Positions 34,401-44,484 of a stretch of DNA of 64,000 bases are shown in pieces; the stretch's first letter is position 1, and each line of letters opens with the position of its first letter. Under the pieces are notes generated by a model that made no database searches, was not told the DNA's origin, and worked only from the letters and a program-made list of their open reading frames with translations. The position numbers and the translations under genes are program-made. The stretch is from Clarkia xantiana subsp. parviflora (taxonomy: Eukaryota; Streptophyta; Magnoliopsida; Myrtales; Onagraceae), in assembly GCA_036873135.1 (NCBI GenBank), contig JAPTYO010000009.1, positions 24,511,756 through 24,575,755 on the forward strand, in the 5' to 3' direction.

Positions 34401-36044
34401 AAGGTTTGTTTCATATGATAGTTTGAGCTCTGATTTCAGCTGCTTCCTAGCTTCTATTGACAAGATCAAATAGCCTTCAACCTATAAGCAGGCCATCAAG
34501 GATTCAAATTGGGTGGTGGCCATGAAGGATGAAATAAAGGCTCTTCAAGACAACAAGACTTGGGAGGTGGTGGATCTGCCTTTTGATAAGAGCACCATTG
34601 GTTGTAAATGGGTGTTTAGAGTGAAATATAACTCTGATGGATCTATAGAGAGATACAAGGCTAGAATGGTTGCCAAGGGGTTCACTCAAGTGGAGGGGAC
34701 TGATTTTAATGAGACCTTCTCTCCAGTTGTCAAGATGACCACAGTGAGGATTGTGTTGGCTATGACAGCTTCTTATTCTTGGGGATTATTTCACATGGAT
34801 GTGAATAATGCTTTTCTTCAAGGAGATTTACATGAGGAGGTCTACATGGATATTCCTCAGGGTTTTGATTCATCTAAGCCTGTGCTTGGAGCTCCTCGAA
34901 GGATGTGCAAATTGTTGAAATCCCTTTATGGTCTTAAGCAAGCTTCAAGGCAGTGGAATATCAAGCTCACTCATACTTTGATTCAGCATGGATACATCCA
35001 AAGTTCCTCTGATCACTCTCTTTTCACTAAGTTTGAGGGGAAGGATAGAGTTTTCTTACTCATATATGTGGATGATTTGTTCATCACTGGCTCCAATGCT
35101 AGGATGATCAATCAGTTGAAGATTGTTCTTCAATCTCATTTCAAGCTCAAGGATTTGGGCAACTTGAGATATTTTTTGGGGTTGGAGATAGCAAGGTCTA
35201 AGGAGGGTTTGGTCATCAATCAGAGGAAGTATGCCTTAGAATTGATTGAAGAGGCTGGATTGGGGGCAACTAGGCCTACTGAGACTCCTATGGAGTTCAA
35301 TCTCAAACTCACTTCACATGGTTATGATGAAGCAATCAACACCAATTCTGATGACATTCCTTTAGAGGATGCAACTTCTTATAGAAGGATGATTGGTAGG
35401 CTTCTCTATTTGACTGTGACACGCCCTGACATTAGCTTCTCTGTCCAGAGACTTAGTCAATTCGTTGACAAGCCAAAGAAGTCTCATCTAGATGCTGCCA
35501 AGGTTTGATCTACCCATCTCAGAATCCTCTCACCTTTAGCATGTTTTGTGACTCAGATTGGGCAGCATGTCCCTTTAGTAGGAGATATGTGAGTTCTTAT
35601 TGTGTGAGACTTGGCAATGCAATGGTGGGATGGAAGGTGAAGAAACAAGATACAGTCTCTCTTTCGAGTGCTGAGGCAGAGTACAGGTGCTTAAGGGTGG
35701 CAATTCAGGAAGCTTTGTGGCTCAAAAGCCTTCTCAAGGAATTGGGGATTCATATTTCTTCACCTATACCAATCTACACAGATAGTCAGGCAGCAATCAA
35801 GATTGCAAAGAACCCCATGTTTCATGAAAGGACCAAGCACATAGAGCTGGACTGTCACTTTACTAGGCAGCATATTGATTCAGGGGTGATTCTTCCTCAT
35901 TTTGTTGCATCCAAAGACCAGCTGGCTGACTTGCTCACCAAGGCTCTTATTAAGAAGCAGCACATTGCCTTACTTAGGCTATATGGAATAAAAGATGTGT
36001 TCCATGAAAAGAGAGAAGAAGATGAAGAAGTTGGGGGCATATAA
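31465..36044 (+). pseudogene. Copia gag-pol (zinc knuckle, protease, integrase, RT, RNase H), several lesions
   Basis: Order: gag to about 31760; CIYCGKYGHREDTC knuckle near 32069; protease WIIDSGATNHITHE at 32371; GAG-pre-integrase WHKRLGHVS at 32780; integrase HMDLWGPY (32962), VDDFSRATWVF, RSDNGTEFVN (33152) and ERKHRYI; RT at 34513-35508 with KCKWVFRVK-type start, MDVNNAFLQGDLHEEVYM and YVDDLFITGSN; RNase H at 35505-36044 with CDSDWAACPFSRR, SSAEAEYR and DSQAAIKIAKNP. Lesions: an extra T in a T-run near 31743, a stop after KSTD (32866), a CAG-to-TAG stop at 33122, frame changes near 33246 and 33470, the MITE, and a shift near 35505. RT and RNase H are otherwise well kept. Confidence 0.95.
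33763..34251 (+). mobile_element. hAT-type MITE, 489 bp, copy A
   Basis: Ends TAGGGATG...CATCCCTA with 8-bp target duplication TTCACCTC at 33755-33762 and 34252-34259. Both ends are packed with GGGTCG/CGACCC words able to fold on each other; the centre is AT-rich. A reversed copy of identical length is at 38765-39253. It carries no transposase. An 8-bp duplication plus TAGGG ends is typical of hAT. Confidence 0.93.
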
Positions 36045-36228
36045 GAGTATACTTACTCACTAACATATGTACACACTAAGTTAGTTAGTTGATTAGTGTT
36101 AGTTAGTGATAGTTAGTGTTATCTGCTCCTAGTATAAATACCATCTCATATGTACATTGTAAAACTGATTTGGTCTAATAAGAATACATTGCATATTCCA
36201 AATCCTCTCCGCTGAATACCAACAATAT
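36045..36228 (+). repeat. Probable 3' LTR of the copia element
   Basis: Follows a purine-rich GTTGGGGGCATA. Contains several TTAGTTAG words, a TATA box (AGTATAAATACC near 36131) and AATAAGAATAC downstream, as in a short copia LTR. No second copy is available, so the borders are inferred; it ends where LINE homology starts. Confidence 0.5.
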
Positions 36229-37738
36229 GGGGCCGGTCCAAAAAGAAGGCTTTAGCGTTTATTCGAGACCGGGTGATGACCAAGCTAAATAGATGGAAAA
36301 ATATGTCACTTAATCCGGCAGGAAAGGAGGTGCTCATCAAGTCGGTAATAACGGCAATTCCCACTTATGCGATGACTTTGTTCAAGCTCCCAAAAACATG
36401 GTGTGAAGAGGTAACGAGTTTAATTGCAAAGTTTTGGTGGGGCCAACATGGAGAAGAACGGAAGATGCATTGGCGTCGATGGAGCCGTATGACCGCACCC
36501 AAGGTTGAAGGAGGTATGGGTTTTCGAGATTTGCAAATCTTTAATATTGCTATGCTAACCAAGACGGCTTGGCGAGTTCAAAACGAGCCAAGTTCGTTTT
36601 GGGTGAAGGTCTTGAAGGGTATATACTTCCCACGCGATGAGTTTATGGATATAAAAAAGGGCGCCCGAGCTTCGTGGGCATGTTCGAGCATTCTTGAAGG
36701 TCGAGATGTGCTTGCGGATGACGGCGTATGGAGGATCGGCTCAGGTCAGCGTGTCAGCGTCTTTCATGATGCATGGGTACCGGGTGTGGAAGGATTTAAA
36801 TTGAACGTTAATCCGACTGATCCTTCTATGCAAAACATGGCGGTATCAGAGCTTTTACGACCACCCGAAAATGCTTGGCAATTGCAACCAATTCAGAAGC
36901 CCTAGTGGTAGAAATGCATGATGCCATAAGAGCTATACACGTTTCCTCAAATGGGTCCTTGGATCAGCTCGTATGGCCCACGTCTAAGGAGGGAGATGCA
37001 AAGCCTAAGCACGTCTATCATAAACTCCGTGTCAAAGTACCTCAACAACTGAGTTCTGGAACTTCGACGTCTCATATGGTCTCTAAGAGTGTTTGGGCTG
37101 GCATATGGAAGGGATGTGCATTACCTAAGGTAAAACACTTTCTTTGGAGATCATTTGCGCGTGCTATTCCGGTTTTCAATTAACTGAATAAAAGGGGGGT
37201 CAATGTATCTCCAATGTGCCCCTTTTGCGATCGGTGCGAAACAATTGATCACGCTCTCTTACAATGCAAATGGACAAAACCAATTTGGTTAGCCGGAGTG
37301 GGTATTAGATGGGAGTCGGGAAATGTGCCGCGATGGACGGATTGGTTTGAGGAATTACTTGATATGGAGAAGAGATTGGGGTCGACGGGTGCCATAATAA
37401 GACTAAAAGTTGAGACTTTTGCTTGGGAAATATGGAAGGAACGTTGTCGAGCAGTTCACAACCGGGAGCGGCCACAACCTTCCAATATAGGACAATATGC
37501 GTCTCAGCTAGTCGAAGAAACATGGGCGGTACTTGCTCGACGAAGATTGGCGGATCGAGAACCTACCATCACCACTTATGCTACTTGGGTTAAACCTCCT
37601 ATCGGTAAGATGAAAATCAATTGTGACGGCGCATGGGTGGCAGCAACGAAGAGAAGCGGGATATGGGTCGTGGCAAGGGACTTCAATGGTGCCTTAACTG
37701 ACCGGCGGCATGGATTCTTTCGTGACATGAGTGTAGCC
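36229..37738 (+). pseudogene. LINE (L1-type) 3' region: RT thumb, zf-RVT and RNase H
   Basis: MNLNPAGKEVLIKSV-type motif (MSLNPAGKEVLIKSVITAIP), FWWGQHGEERKMHW and GGMGFRDLQIFN belong to the C-terminal part of plant non-LTR reverse transcriptases (36273-36905). 36875-37183 and 37214-37300 give the zinc-binding region (VKHFLWRS, then CPFCDRCETIDHALLQC). From about 37590 an RNase H begins (INCDGAW); it is cut by the LTR at 37739. Three frame breaks or stops occur. The 5' half of the LINE is missing. Confidence 0.9.
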
Positions 37739-38338
37739 TGTTTCGTCCAAACCCGCTTGTTCTGACGGACTTGACGAACCTTCTCTTCGTTCACTGTGTT
37801 TGTTCTTCTGTCTTGTGCTCTTGACTTCGAGCTTGTCGTCTGGACCTGCACGTAAGGGCAATAACCAGCACGGAGGGGGGGCGGTTGAGCCCTCTCCGAT
37901 GCTAAAAAGATTATTTCTAGAGAGAGAAAGCTAGAGAGAAGTCAGAGCTCTAAAGCCAATCTCTAGTGAATGTGTCTAAAATGGATGGCCAGGCAACCTT
38001 AGAACCGATACCGGTTTTTAGCGGTTTGACGCCGGTTAAAGGAAAATGTGAACTGTCGTCTGGTTTGATTGAAGTTGGCTATTAGAAAACTCTAACATAG
38101 TGTGAGGACATACGCGGGATACACGCGCTGCAGACGGCGATTCGGATCACGTCGGGTTCGGACGATCCTGGCTCGTTCCGGGTCGTCTTGGGGCAATCCG
38201 GAGGTCCGGTCCGGGCGCGTGTGTCGCGCGTCCGGGCCGTTTTAAACCTCAGGAGCGTGTTTTGACGGTCTACGTGATTTTAACATGTTTGCGAAGTCCG
38301 GAATATAAATACGAACCCGAATTGGGCATATATCCATC
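37739..38338 (-). repeat. LTR of a Tat-related gypsy element, minus orientation
   Basis: On plus it begins TGTTTCGTCC and ends GGGCATATATCCATCA. A polypurine tract (minus strand CTCGGGGGCAAG, 38339-38350) adjoins, so this is a 3' LTR. Internal blocks (GAGAGAAAGCTAGAGAGAAG, GGCTATTAGAAAACTC, ACGAACCCGAATTGG) are shared with the LTR at 42545-43132, but the two differ too much to be a pair. Confidence 0.8.
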
Positions 38339-38522
38339 ACTTGCCCCCGAGTCAAATAATGGCTTGACCCTTAATTGACTCTATTTTAAGATAGGATACA
38401 TGTCCAATTTGGGCCCAATGCTGACCTCAAGCGATTGTTTGTTGTTGGTTGGGCACGTGGGTCTTGATTTCGCCTAACTTTATTTTTCTTGGTGAGTATT
38501 TGATATCTGCTGACATGATTAG
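38339..38522 (-). other. Polypurine tract and 3' internal end of the gypsy element
   Basis: Only about 180 bp of the element's interior remains before the copia LTR; no coding sequence. Confidence 0.7.
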
Positions 38523-39583
38523 TGTTAGCATATGGTGACGTGGCGCAGTAATAGGAGCCCGTTAATTAAGGGAATTACCTAAGTGTATTAGGTAATTGTC
38601 AATCTGGGCTAATAGGGCCAAATCCAATTAGTAATTGACAAGGGAGACCCAAAATGGGCCTCCCCCCTTATTATGCATGGTTCGGCCGAAACCCTAATAC
38701 CACATTGGTTGGAGTTGCCTTTTGGCAACTCCACCCAATACTATATATAGGGGTGACTCCTAAGTAGGGATGGCAACGGGTCACGGGTACCCGCCGACCC
38801 GCGGGTACCCGACCCGATTTTGACCCGATGACCCGCCGACCCGCGACCCGCGGGGCGGGTTCGGGTTTGGGTTCACGGCGACCCGCCGACCCGACCCGAC
38901 CCGAGCTTTTATTTTACATATATATTTAATATATGTATACTATATAAAACTATACGGGTAATATAACACATAGTCAAAATAACAATTATTCTAATGAATG
39001 GAGTGATTTATATTTGGATTATGAGTCAATTTAATAATTTATGATTTAAATTTGGAGTTGAATTTGGATACGGTAACATAGAATTTAGAATTTAAGATTT
39101 AAAATGATAAATTATACCTCACACGTGCCGACCCGCGGGTCGACCCGACCCGACCCGAAAGTGCATGGGACGGGTCCGGGTCGACCATATTGACCCGCGG
39201 GGCGGGTCCGGGTCTGGCGATACCCGCCCCGACCCGCCCCATTGACATCCCTACTCCTAAGGGTTTAAACACACAATTAAGAACAAGGATCTCCATTGAG
39301 AAAACTTGTCACCCTAGTCTAATATTTCGGCACCACCAACATCAAGTCCGAGGTTCCATCTCCGTTGAAGAATCGATCAGAGGTCTTGTTGTGGAGCTAC
39401 ATCGCGTGGGACTTCTTCTAACGAAGAACTTGCATGTGGTTCCGACCGGAGGATCAGAACTCCCTCCACATCGTTCTTGGGCAGGAAAGCTAAAAGGTAT
39501 GTGTACTAATTTCGCTGCGTAGATTAGATTTCTTGCTAGTACACGTTTAGCATGCCGTAGTATTACGTCCCCGTAATCCAACA
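38523..39583 (+). repeat. Copia LTR interrupted by a hAT MITE
   Basis: Same family as 5566-6127: starts TGTTAGCATATGGTGACG, ends GTAATCCAACA. The MITE at 38765-39253 with its duplicate accounts for the extra ~497 bp. Followed by a primer site, so it is a 5' LTR. Confidence 0.93.
38765..39253 (-). mobile_element. hAT-type MITE, 489 bp, copy B (reversed)
   Basis: Reverse complement of copy A with about 15 differences by eye (around 97% identity). Target duplication CTCCTAAG at 38757-38764 and 39254-39261. It lies in the R/U5 part of the copia LTR. Confidence 0.93.
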
Positions 39584-39584
39584 G

Positions 39585-40262
39585 TAGTATCAGAGCCTGA
39601 GTTAGGAGTTCTTAAATTTTTTATAAACTGATGTTCTTGAATCTCTTAAAAAAATCCGAAATTTTTAAGTTCATGAACACCATGAAGAATCTGAAATTTT
39701 TAAGTAAATTTCATGTGTTTGATCTTTAAAAACTTAAAATTTTTAAATTTACATGTTTTTCAAGATCAAAACCGAATTTTTCATGATAAATTCATGTTTG
39801 ATGTTCATGATCTTCAAGAACACCATGAGTTTATCAAGAACACTATTTGGATTCTTGATCAAGGTATTATTTGATCCTAAAATTTGACAACTTTTCCAAC
39901 TTTTTTTGTGCTTGTGCCGAAAACCATAGGGGTGTTTAGGTAAAATTTTTAATTTTTTTGGTCACCAAATTATTAAAATTTCGGCACAAATATTTTAATA
40001 TATATGTTGCCATTTTTAAATTTTATTAATAGGTAACTATATATCTATAAGTTGGAAAATATGGATAGGTTTATAATATAATATTGTAAAAGATATTAAC
40101 TATCAATATATATAGTTAAAGATAGGGTTAATATATATTGATAGATTTAATTACTATATAAGATTAAGAAAATATATTGTCTACATATTTTAATCCCTAA
40201 AAGATATATTTGACAATATATATATATATTTGATTGATTTACATCTTAAAGACAGAATCTTG

Positions 40263-40308
<46 letters not shown>

Positions 40309-40398
40309 CATTGTTGGAAATTATTTTACATAATTATTATTTCTTGAAGGCTAAATTGAGTTTTTAGTGGACTTTAAAACACTACTTAGCCCACAAGA
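39585..40398 (+). other. Copia primer site and AT-rich leader, then truncation
   Basis: Primer site TAGTATCAGAGC (39585-39596) has one G-to-A change from the initiator-Met type. The leader is homologous to 6141-7018 (for example ATCTTCAAGAACACCATGAG and TTTAGTGGACTTTAAAAC). It contains a TA run at 40267-40306. Homology stops near 40398 at CCCACAAGAG; the rest of the copia is missing. Confidence 0.85.
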
Positions 40399-40669
40399 GT
40401 TTAAGGATACAAGAGTTTTAGCTAGGGTTTTAATCTAGACCATTGGATCTCCTCCATCTAAAGGATGAGATTAAGGGAGACAAACCCATTTTCACATAAA
40501 TATGGACAAATACTGAAAATGTGTAAATGTTTCTAAAAAAGGAACGATACGTCAAGAAATTATCGTATATTTTTACACTTATTATTTCGGGAAAGATAGA
40601 TATTTGATGAATTTCCGTTACAGGATAGAGCCTAATGCAGACAAAGTCTACATCAGCCTCGGGGGCAAG
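40399..40669 (+). other. 3' internal end and polypurine tract of a Tat element
   Basis: Homologous, reversed, to 51410-51670 of the complete Tat element (CTACATCAGCCTCG then a purine run). The polypurine tract is GGGGGCAAG at 40661-40669. No coding sequence. Confidence 0.75.
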
Positions 40670-41543
40670 TGATGGATATCGGTCTAAGAACCGGGTAATA
40701 ATTTTCGCTAATCGGGCTAGACGACCCTCTAGACGGACAAAAATGAAGTAAACCCTCTCCAAGGAGAGGGGGATGACCCTCTCCCAAGAGAGGGGATCGT
40801 CCCCTCTCCTTGGAGAGGGGGACGACCCTCTCCCAGGAGAGGGGATCGTCCCCTCTCCAAGGAGAGGTTGACGACCCTCTCCCAGGAGAGTGGATCGTCC
40901 CCTCTCCAAAGAGAGAGGGACGACCCTCTCCTGGAGAGGGGATCGTCCCCTCTCCCAGGAGAGAGGGACGATCCTCTCCTGGAGAGAGGATCGTCCTCTC
41001 TCCCAAGAGAGAGGGAAGACCCTCTCCAAGAGAGGGGATCGTCCCCTCTCCCATGAGGGAGAGACGATCCTCTCCTTAGAGAAGGAATCATCCCTCCTCC
41101 GCGTAACAAAAAACGACTCTCTCTATAAGGATGAGTCGTCTCGTCCTCTCTGTTTATAAAACGAAGGACTAACTGGACATAAGGGTTCGGGTTCGCATCT
41201 TTCCCAAGAAGAAGCCACATTGTCCCGAAAGTAAATAAGTAATCCCTTCTCCAAAAAGGAAAGTGTGCATATACCACTTTCCATACTAAGGTATCGGTGC
41301 ACCATAAATGTATGGGCCAGTTGCCATATATTCCATTTCCTATAAATATAAGTTCATACCTCTTCTCATTTTTTACGTTTTGATTGAAACTATAATACAT
41401 ATCAGTTCTTAGACATTATATTCTGAGTTCTGACTTAAGCTTCGGAGGGGGATTACCGGGAACAAGCCTGGTTTGTCCCTTATTGCAGGGTCGGGCGCGC
41501 AGACGGTCGGGTTCGAGCTTCATCCGGAGATTAAAACCCAACA
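40670..41543 (+). repeat. Tat LTR with palindromic GATCGTC repeats
   Basis: Starts TGATGGATATCGG after the polypurine tract and ends near TTAAAACCCAACA. U3 (40745-41100) is a chain of 30-38 bp units built on CCTCTCC..GGAGAGGGGATCGTCC, each a small palindrome, which keeps several frames open on both strands. A TATA box (CCTATAAATATAAG) is near 41339. The layout equals the LTRs at 50483 and 61620, but the unit core differs (GATCGTC instead of GTCGACC). Confidence 0.8.
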
Positions 41544-41697
41544 GCCACCGCTGCCGACAGTCTGATATTTGCCGTCGGTCTCCAATGGAGGTCGCACGGT
41601 TTTGGGTTGTGGCGGAGTCGAGGAGACTGTGCTAGGAGGAGTCGCCGAGTTTGGAAGGAAGACGTTGTGTTTCTGAAGAATGGGAGACCTCTCTGTC
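41544..41697. other. Unassigned junction sequence between LTR and gypsy fragment
   Basis: GC-richer 154 bp with no recognised feature; possibly a target-side remnant of the gypsy interior. Confidence 0.3.
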
Positions 41698-42486
41698 TTA
41701 GGAGGGAGCTTTTGGCTGCGCAAGAAGTGAAAGGTGGAGGCTATACCTAGTTTTAGTTATCTGATCAGCCTCATCTATCTTTACTTCTCGTAACTCCTCC
41801 ATTAGGGCTGGACGAGCACGGTCTTTTCTTGGGTCTTCATTAATGGCAGGAACACGACTGTTGTCCTTCTTGACATTATGTTGGAGTGCTACGCTATAGC
41901 AATCCTTTGATAACTGTTGGTCTCCCTTGACTTCCCCAGTCCCTGCCACAGTTGAGAATTTAATCTTTTGATATACTGTTGAAGCTATCATACCCCACGC
42001 ATTCATGGTTGTGTACCCCAAAATGCCATTGTACGCGTCTTGCTTGTCTACCACTACGAACGGTATCTCCATTTGCAGTTGTTGTTCCCCAGTCCCCAGA
42101 GTGACTGGTAATGTAATTGTTCCCAACGGGTAGCTAGCATCGCCCATGAATCCTACTAGTGGTGAGTTCATTTGTGTGACGCGTTTTTACCTTCTCAAGG
42201 CAAGGACTATCGCTTTGGTGAGTATGTTTGGGGAACTCCCGCCATCCACTAGTATACGCTTAATGTTCATGTCGTCTATATCGACATAGTTATGACTAGA
42301 GCATCATTGTGAGGGTACACAATGTGTTCCTTATCCTTTACTGAGAAGTATATAACGTCTTCCATAATCACGTCTTCTTGCTGATGTTCATCAGCCTTGT
42401 GCGCCTCCTGGGATGCATACACTTCTCGCGCATACGATGTCTCGCCTCCGGCACCGTGACCACCGTGTATAACGTATGTGTTTGCC
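41698..42486 (-). pseudogene. Gypsy protease fragment; gag deleted
   Basis: Minus strand: MANTYVIHGGHGAGGETSYA near 42486, then VYASQ, YPHNDALVITM, ILVDGGSS (protease site, frame change near 42276), GYTTMNAWGMIASTVYQ and VKGDQQLSKDCY. All have direct counterparts in the protease segment of the complete element (59739-59100). The segment begins only about 30 bp after the primer site, so about 1.7 kb of gag has been deleted, leaving the gag C-terminal tail joined to the leader. Confidence 0.85.
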
Positions 42487-42518
42487 ATCTTGTTATTACT
42501 GTTAGCAAGTGCTTGTTT

Positions 42519-42542
42519 GTTCGAATCTCGCGGATGACACCA
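42519..42542 (-). other. Primer-binding site matching a tRNA 3' end over 24 nt
   Basis: On minus, TGGTGTCATCCGCGAGATTC and four further bases follow the LTR end after two bases. On plus the same stretch has the form of a complete tRNA 3' end: T-loop TTCGAAT, T-stem, seven-base acceptor strand, discriminator A and CCA. I cannot name the tRNA. Confidence 0.75.
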
Positions 42543-42544
42543 AA

Positions 42545-43132
42545 TGTTTCGACCTAGCCCGCGCAAGATAACGGGTTGTCGAATCTGTACGTTAATTGCT
42601 CTTCGGGATGTCGGAACCTGCACTTGTCTCTACGCGTGTTCCTCCTACACCTGCACACGGGGCAGTATCGAGACCACGGAGAGGGGGTGGTACTCGATGA
42701 ACCCTCTCTGATGCTTCAATGAGAGTAATTCTAGAGAGATAAAAGCTAGAGAGAAGTCAGAGCTCCTAAGTCAATCTCAAAGTTACTTGAAATGAAATGG
42801 GTGGTAAAGATTCCAATAAATTGAAACTATTGGACCCGAATCCGGCGTTGCATGGTTCGATTCCGGTTTAGTAGAAATTCTTGAACCGGAATTGGGTTTA
42901 ATCAAGGTTGGCTATTAGAAAACTCGAACATAGTGTAAGGACACATAAAGGGTTACGCGCGTCAAGGGTCGACAGTCCGTACCACGTCGGATTTGGGACA
43001 ATCCGGACGCGCATGTTGCCCGTCCGGACCGTTCTAACTCACGGGTTAGCATTTTCATGTCGTTTTCGTGGATTTGACGTGTTTGTGAGGCCTAAAATCA
43101 TAAATACGAACCCGAATTGGACATATATACAT
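42545..43132 (-). repeat. 5' LTR of the gypsy fragment, minus orientation
   Basis: On plus begins TGTTTCGACC and ends ACATATATACATTA (canonical CA mutated to TA if the alignment to 38338 is right). Adjacent to the primer site. Related to, but clearly diverged from, 37739-38338. Confidence 0.8.
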
Positions 43133-44484
43133 TAGTCCCTTTCTAATTACCCTTCGGAGATGAAACTATTATGTTAGCGTCCATATAAAGGAATTCGCTA
43201 GTTTACCAAAACAACAAAAATTCGAATTCGCTATAGACAGTTCTTACGTGCACCGCAAGAAAGAAGGGCTTCACGCCGTCTTCAAATTAGCTTGAAACTT
43301 GTATGCAACTACCATTATAGACAGTTTTCCACACGTACGTAATCTACTCTATCAGATATATTAGGTATATATTTATACATCCAGCGATGAATTATTAAGA
43401 TCCAGCTTTCTTTGATGTAAAGTTGGATTTATTGATCGATTTCATCGGGCTTTTAATTATGCCGATCACAGCAGTCTTGTGTATTTGTATCTATCACTGC
43501 ATTCATTGTAAGGCCCTACGTCATAAATATACACTAAAGTAGTTCAAATTTATTATTATTATTGCATTCTATATATTTCTTCCCGTCTCCAAAAAAAAAA
43601 AATTATTTCTCCCCATTTACATTGATATACAGTTAACCGGGCGGTTCGATTGTGTGTCTACATAATTAATTATTATGTAACGTGTTAAAAATTACAAACT
43701 ATACTAATTACCGTGTATCACAATATTTTAGAAAACTTGTTATTTTAAAATGTAATCAATCGAATTAAGCTTGCATGCAAAAACTCCCAACTGTTCTACC
43801 GAACTATAGTACTAGCTAGTTCAATTAATTCTTCTTTCATCAACTATACATTTATTTCTTTTGCTCTATTTAAAATTACATTAAAAGCAAATATTGTTGA
43901 AATATATTTTTATTTTGCCAACAAAAGAAAGAATTAACTGTGGTGACTTTAAACTCATTCTACTATTAATGTCAGGTCTCTCATGCTCACTCTGAGATTT
44001 CTCCCGATTATGACGTAGTGATAACCAGCACATGTACTTGCCCGTTAATGTATTCCCACCAGTAGTCTAGTATAATCATGTTTTCGATCTTTTAAGCTCA
44101 ATTCTAGGAATCATCGTTATGCAGTATATGATTTAGACATGACTTGATATTTTAAATCGGTCATCGCGACGTGACTACCCAAATGATTTCAAATCTAAAA
44201 TGTTAGAATCAACCCACATAAAAAACAAACTCTTTTAAACACTAGATCACAACTAATCAAACAAACATTAATAAATTGAGGGAAGCATTAATAAACGTGG
44301 CAACGCAAATTTCTTACATTTGGATATAGCAAGTGAAAGTTGTTAAGCAAATGATAGACACTATGCTAACTAAAAATATAATACACACTGATACAACTCG
44401 ATCTATATATATAATAATAAACATGTAATTTATTTATATTATTATTATAAATAAATAAAAAGAAAACATAGGTTAGGTGGCTAG
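43133..44484. other. Intergenic AT-rich sequence downstream of the CASP-like gene
   Basis: No gene or element border recognised. The part nearest 44484 should hold the 3' untranslated region of the minus-strand gene. Confidence 0.5.

Larger units (their letters stand above)
27799..36228 (+). mobile_element. Ty1/copia element, 5'-truncated, carrying CACTA and hAT insertions
   Basis: gag begins near 27799 and continues to 28000. It is cut by the CACTA element (28001-31461), resumes at 31465, and runs through protease, integrase, RT and RNase H to the stop at 36044. A hAT MITE interrupts the integrase-RT linker at 33763-34251. A short LTR-like 3' end reaches about 36228. No 5' LTR or primer site is present; the left end is the foldback. 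Confidence 0.9.

Noticed and set aside
40430..41400. Overlapping ORFs with repeated ERGRSPL / GEGTIPS words
   Set aside because: They are translations of the palindromic U3 units of an LTR, open in several frames on both strands.
42519..42542. tRNA gene 3' half
   Set aside because: Only the 3' end of a tRNA is present and it adjoins an LTR end by two bases; it is a primer-binding site.
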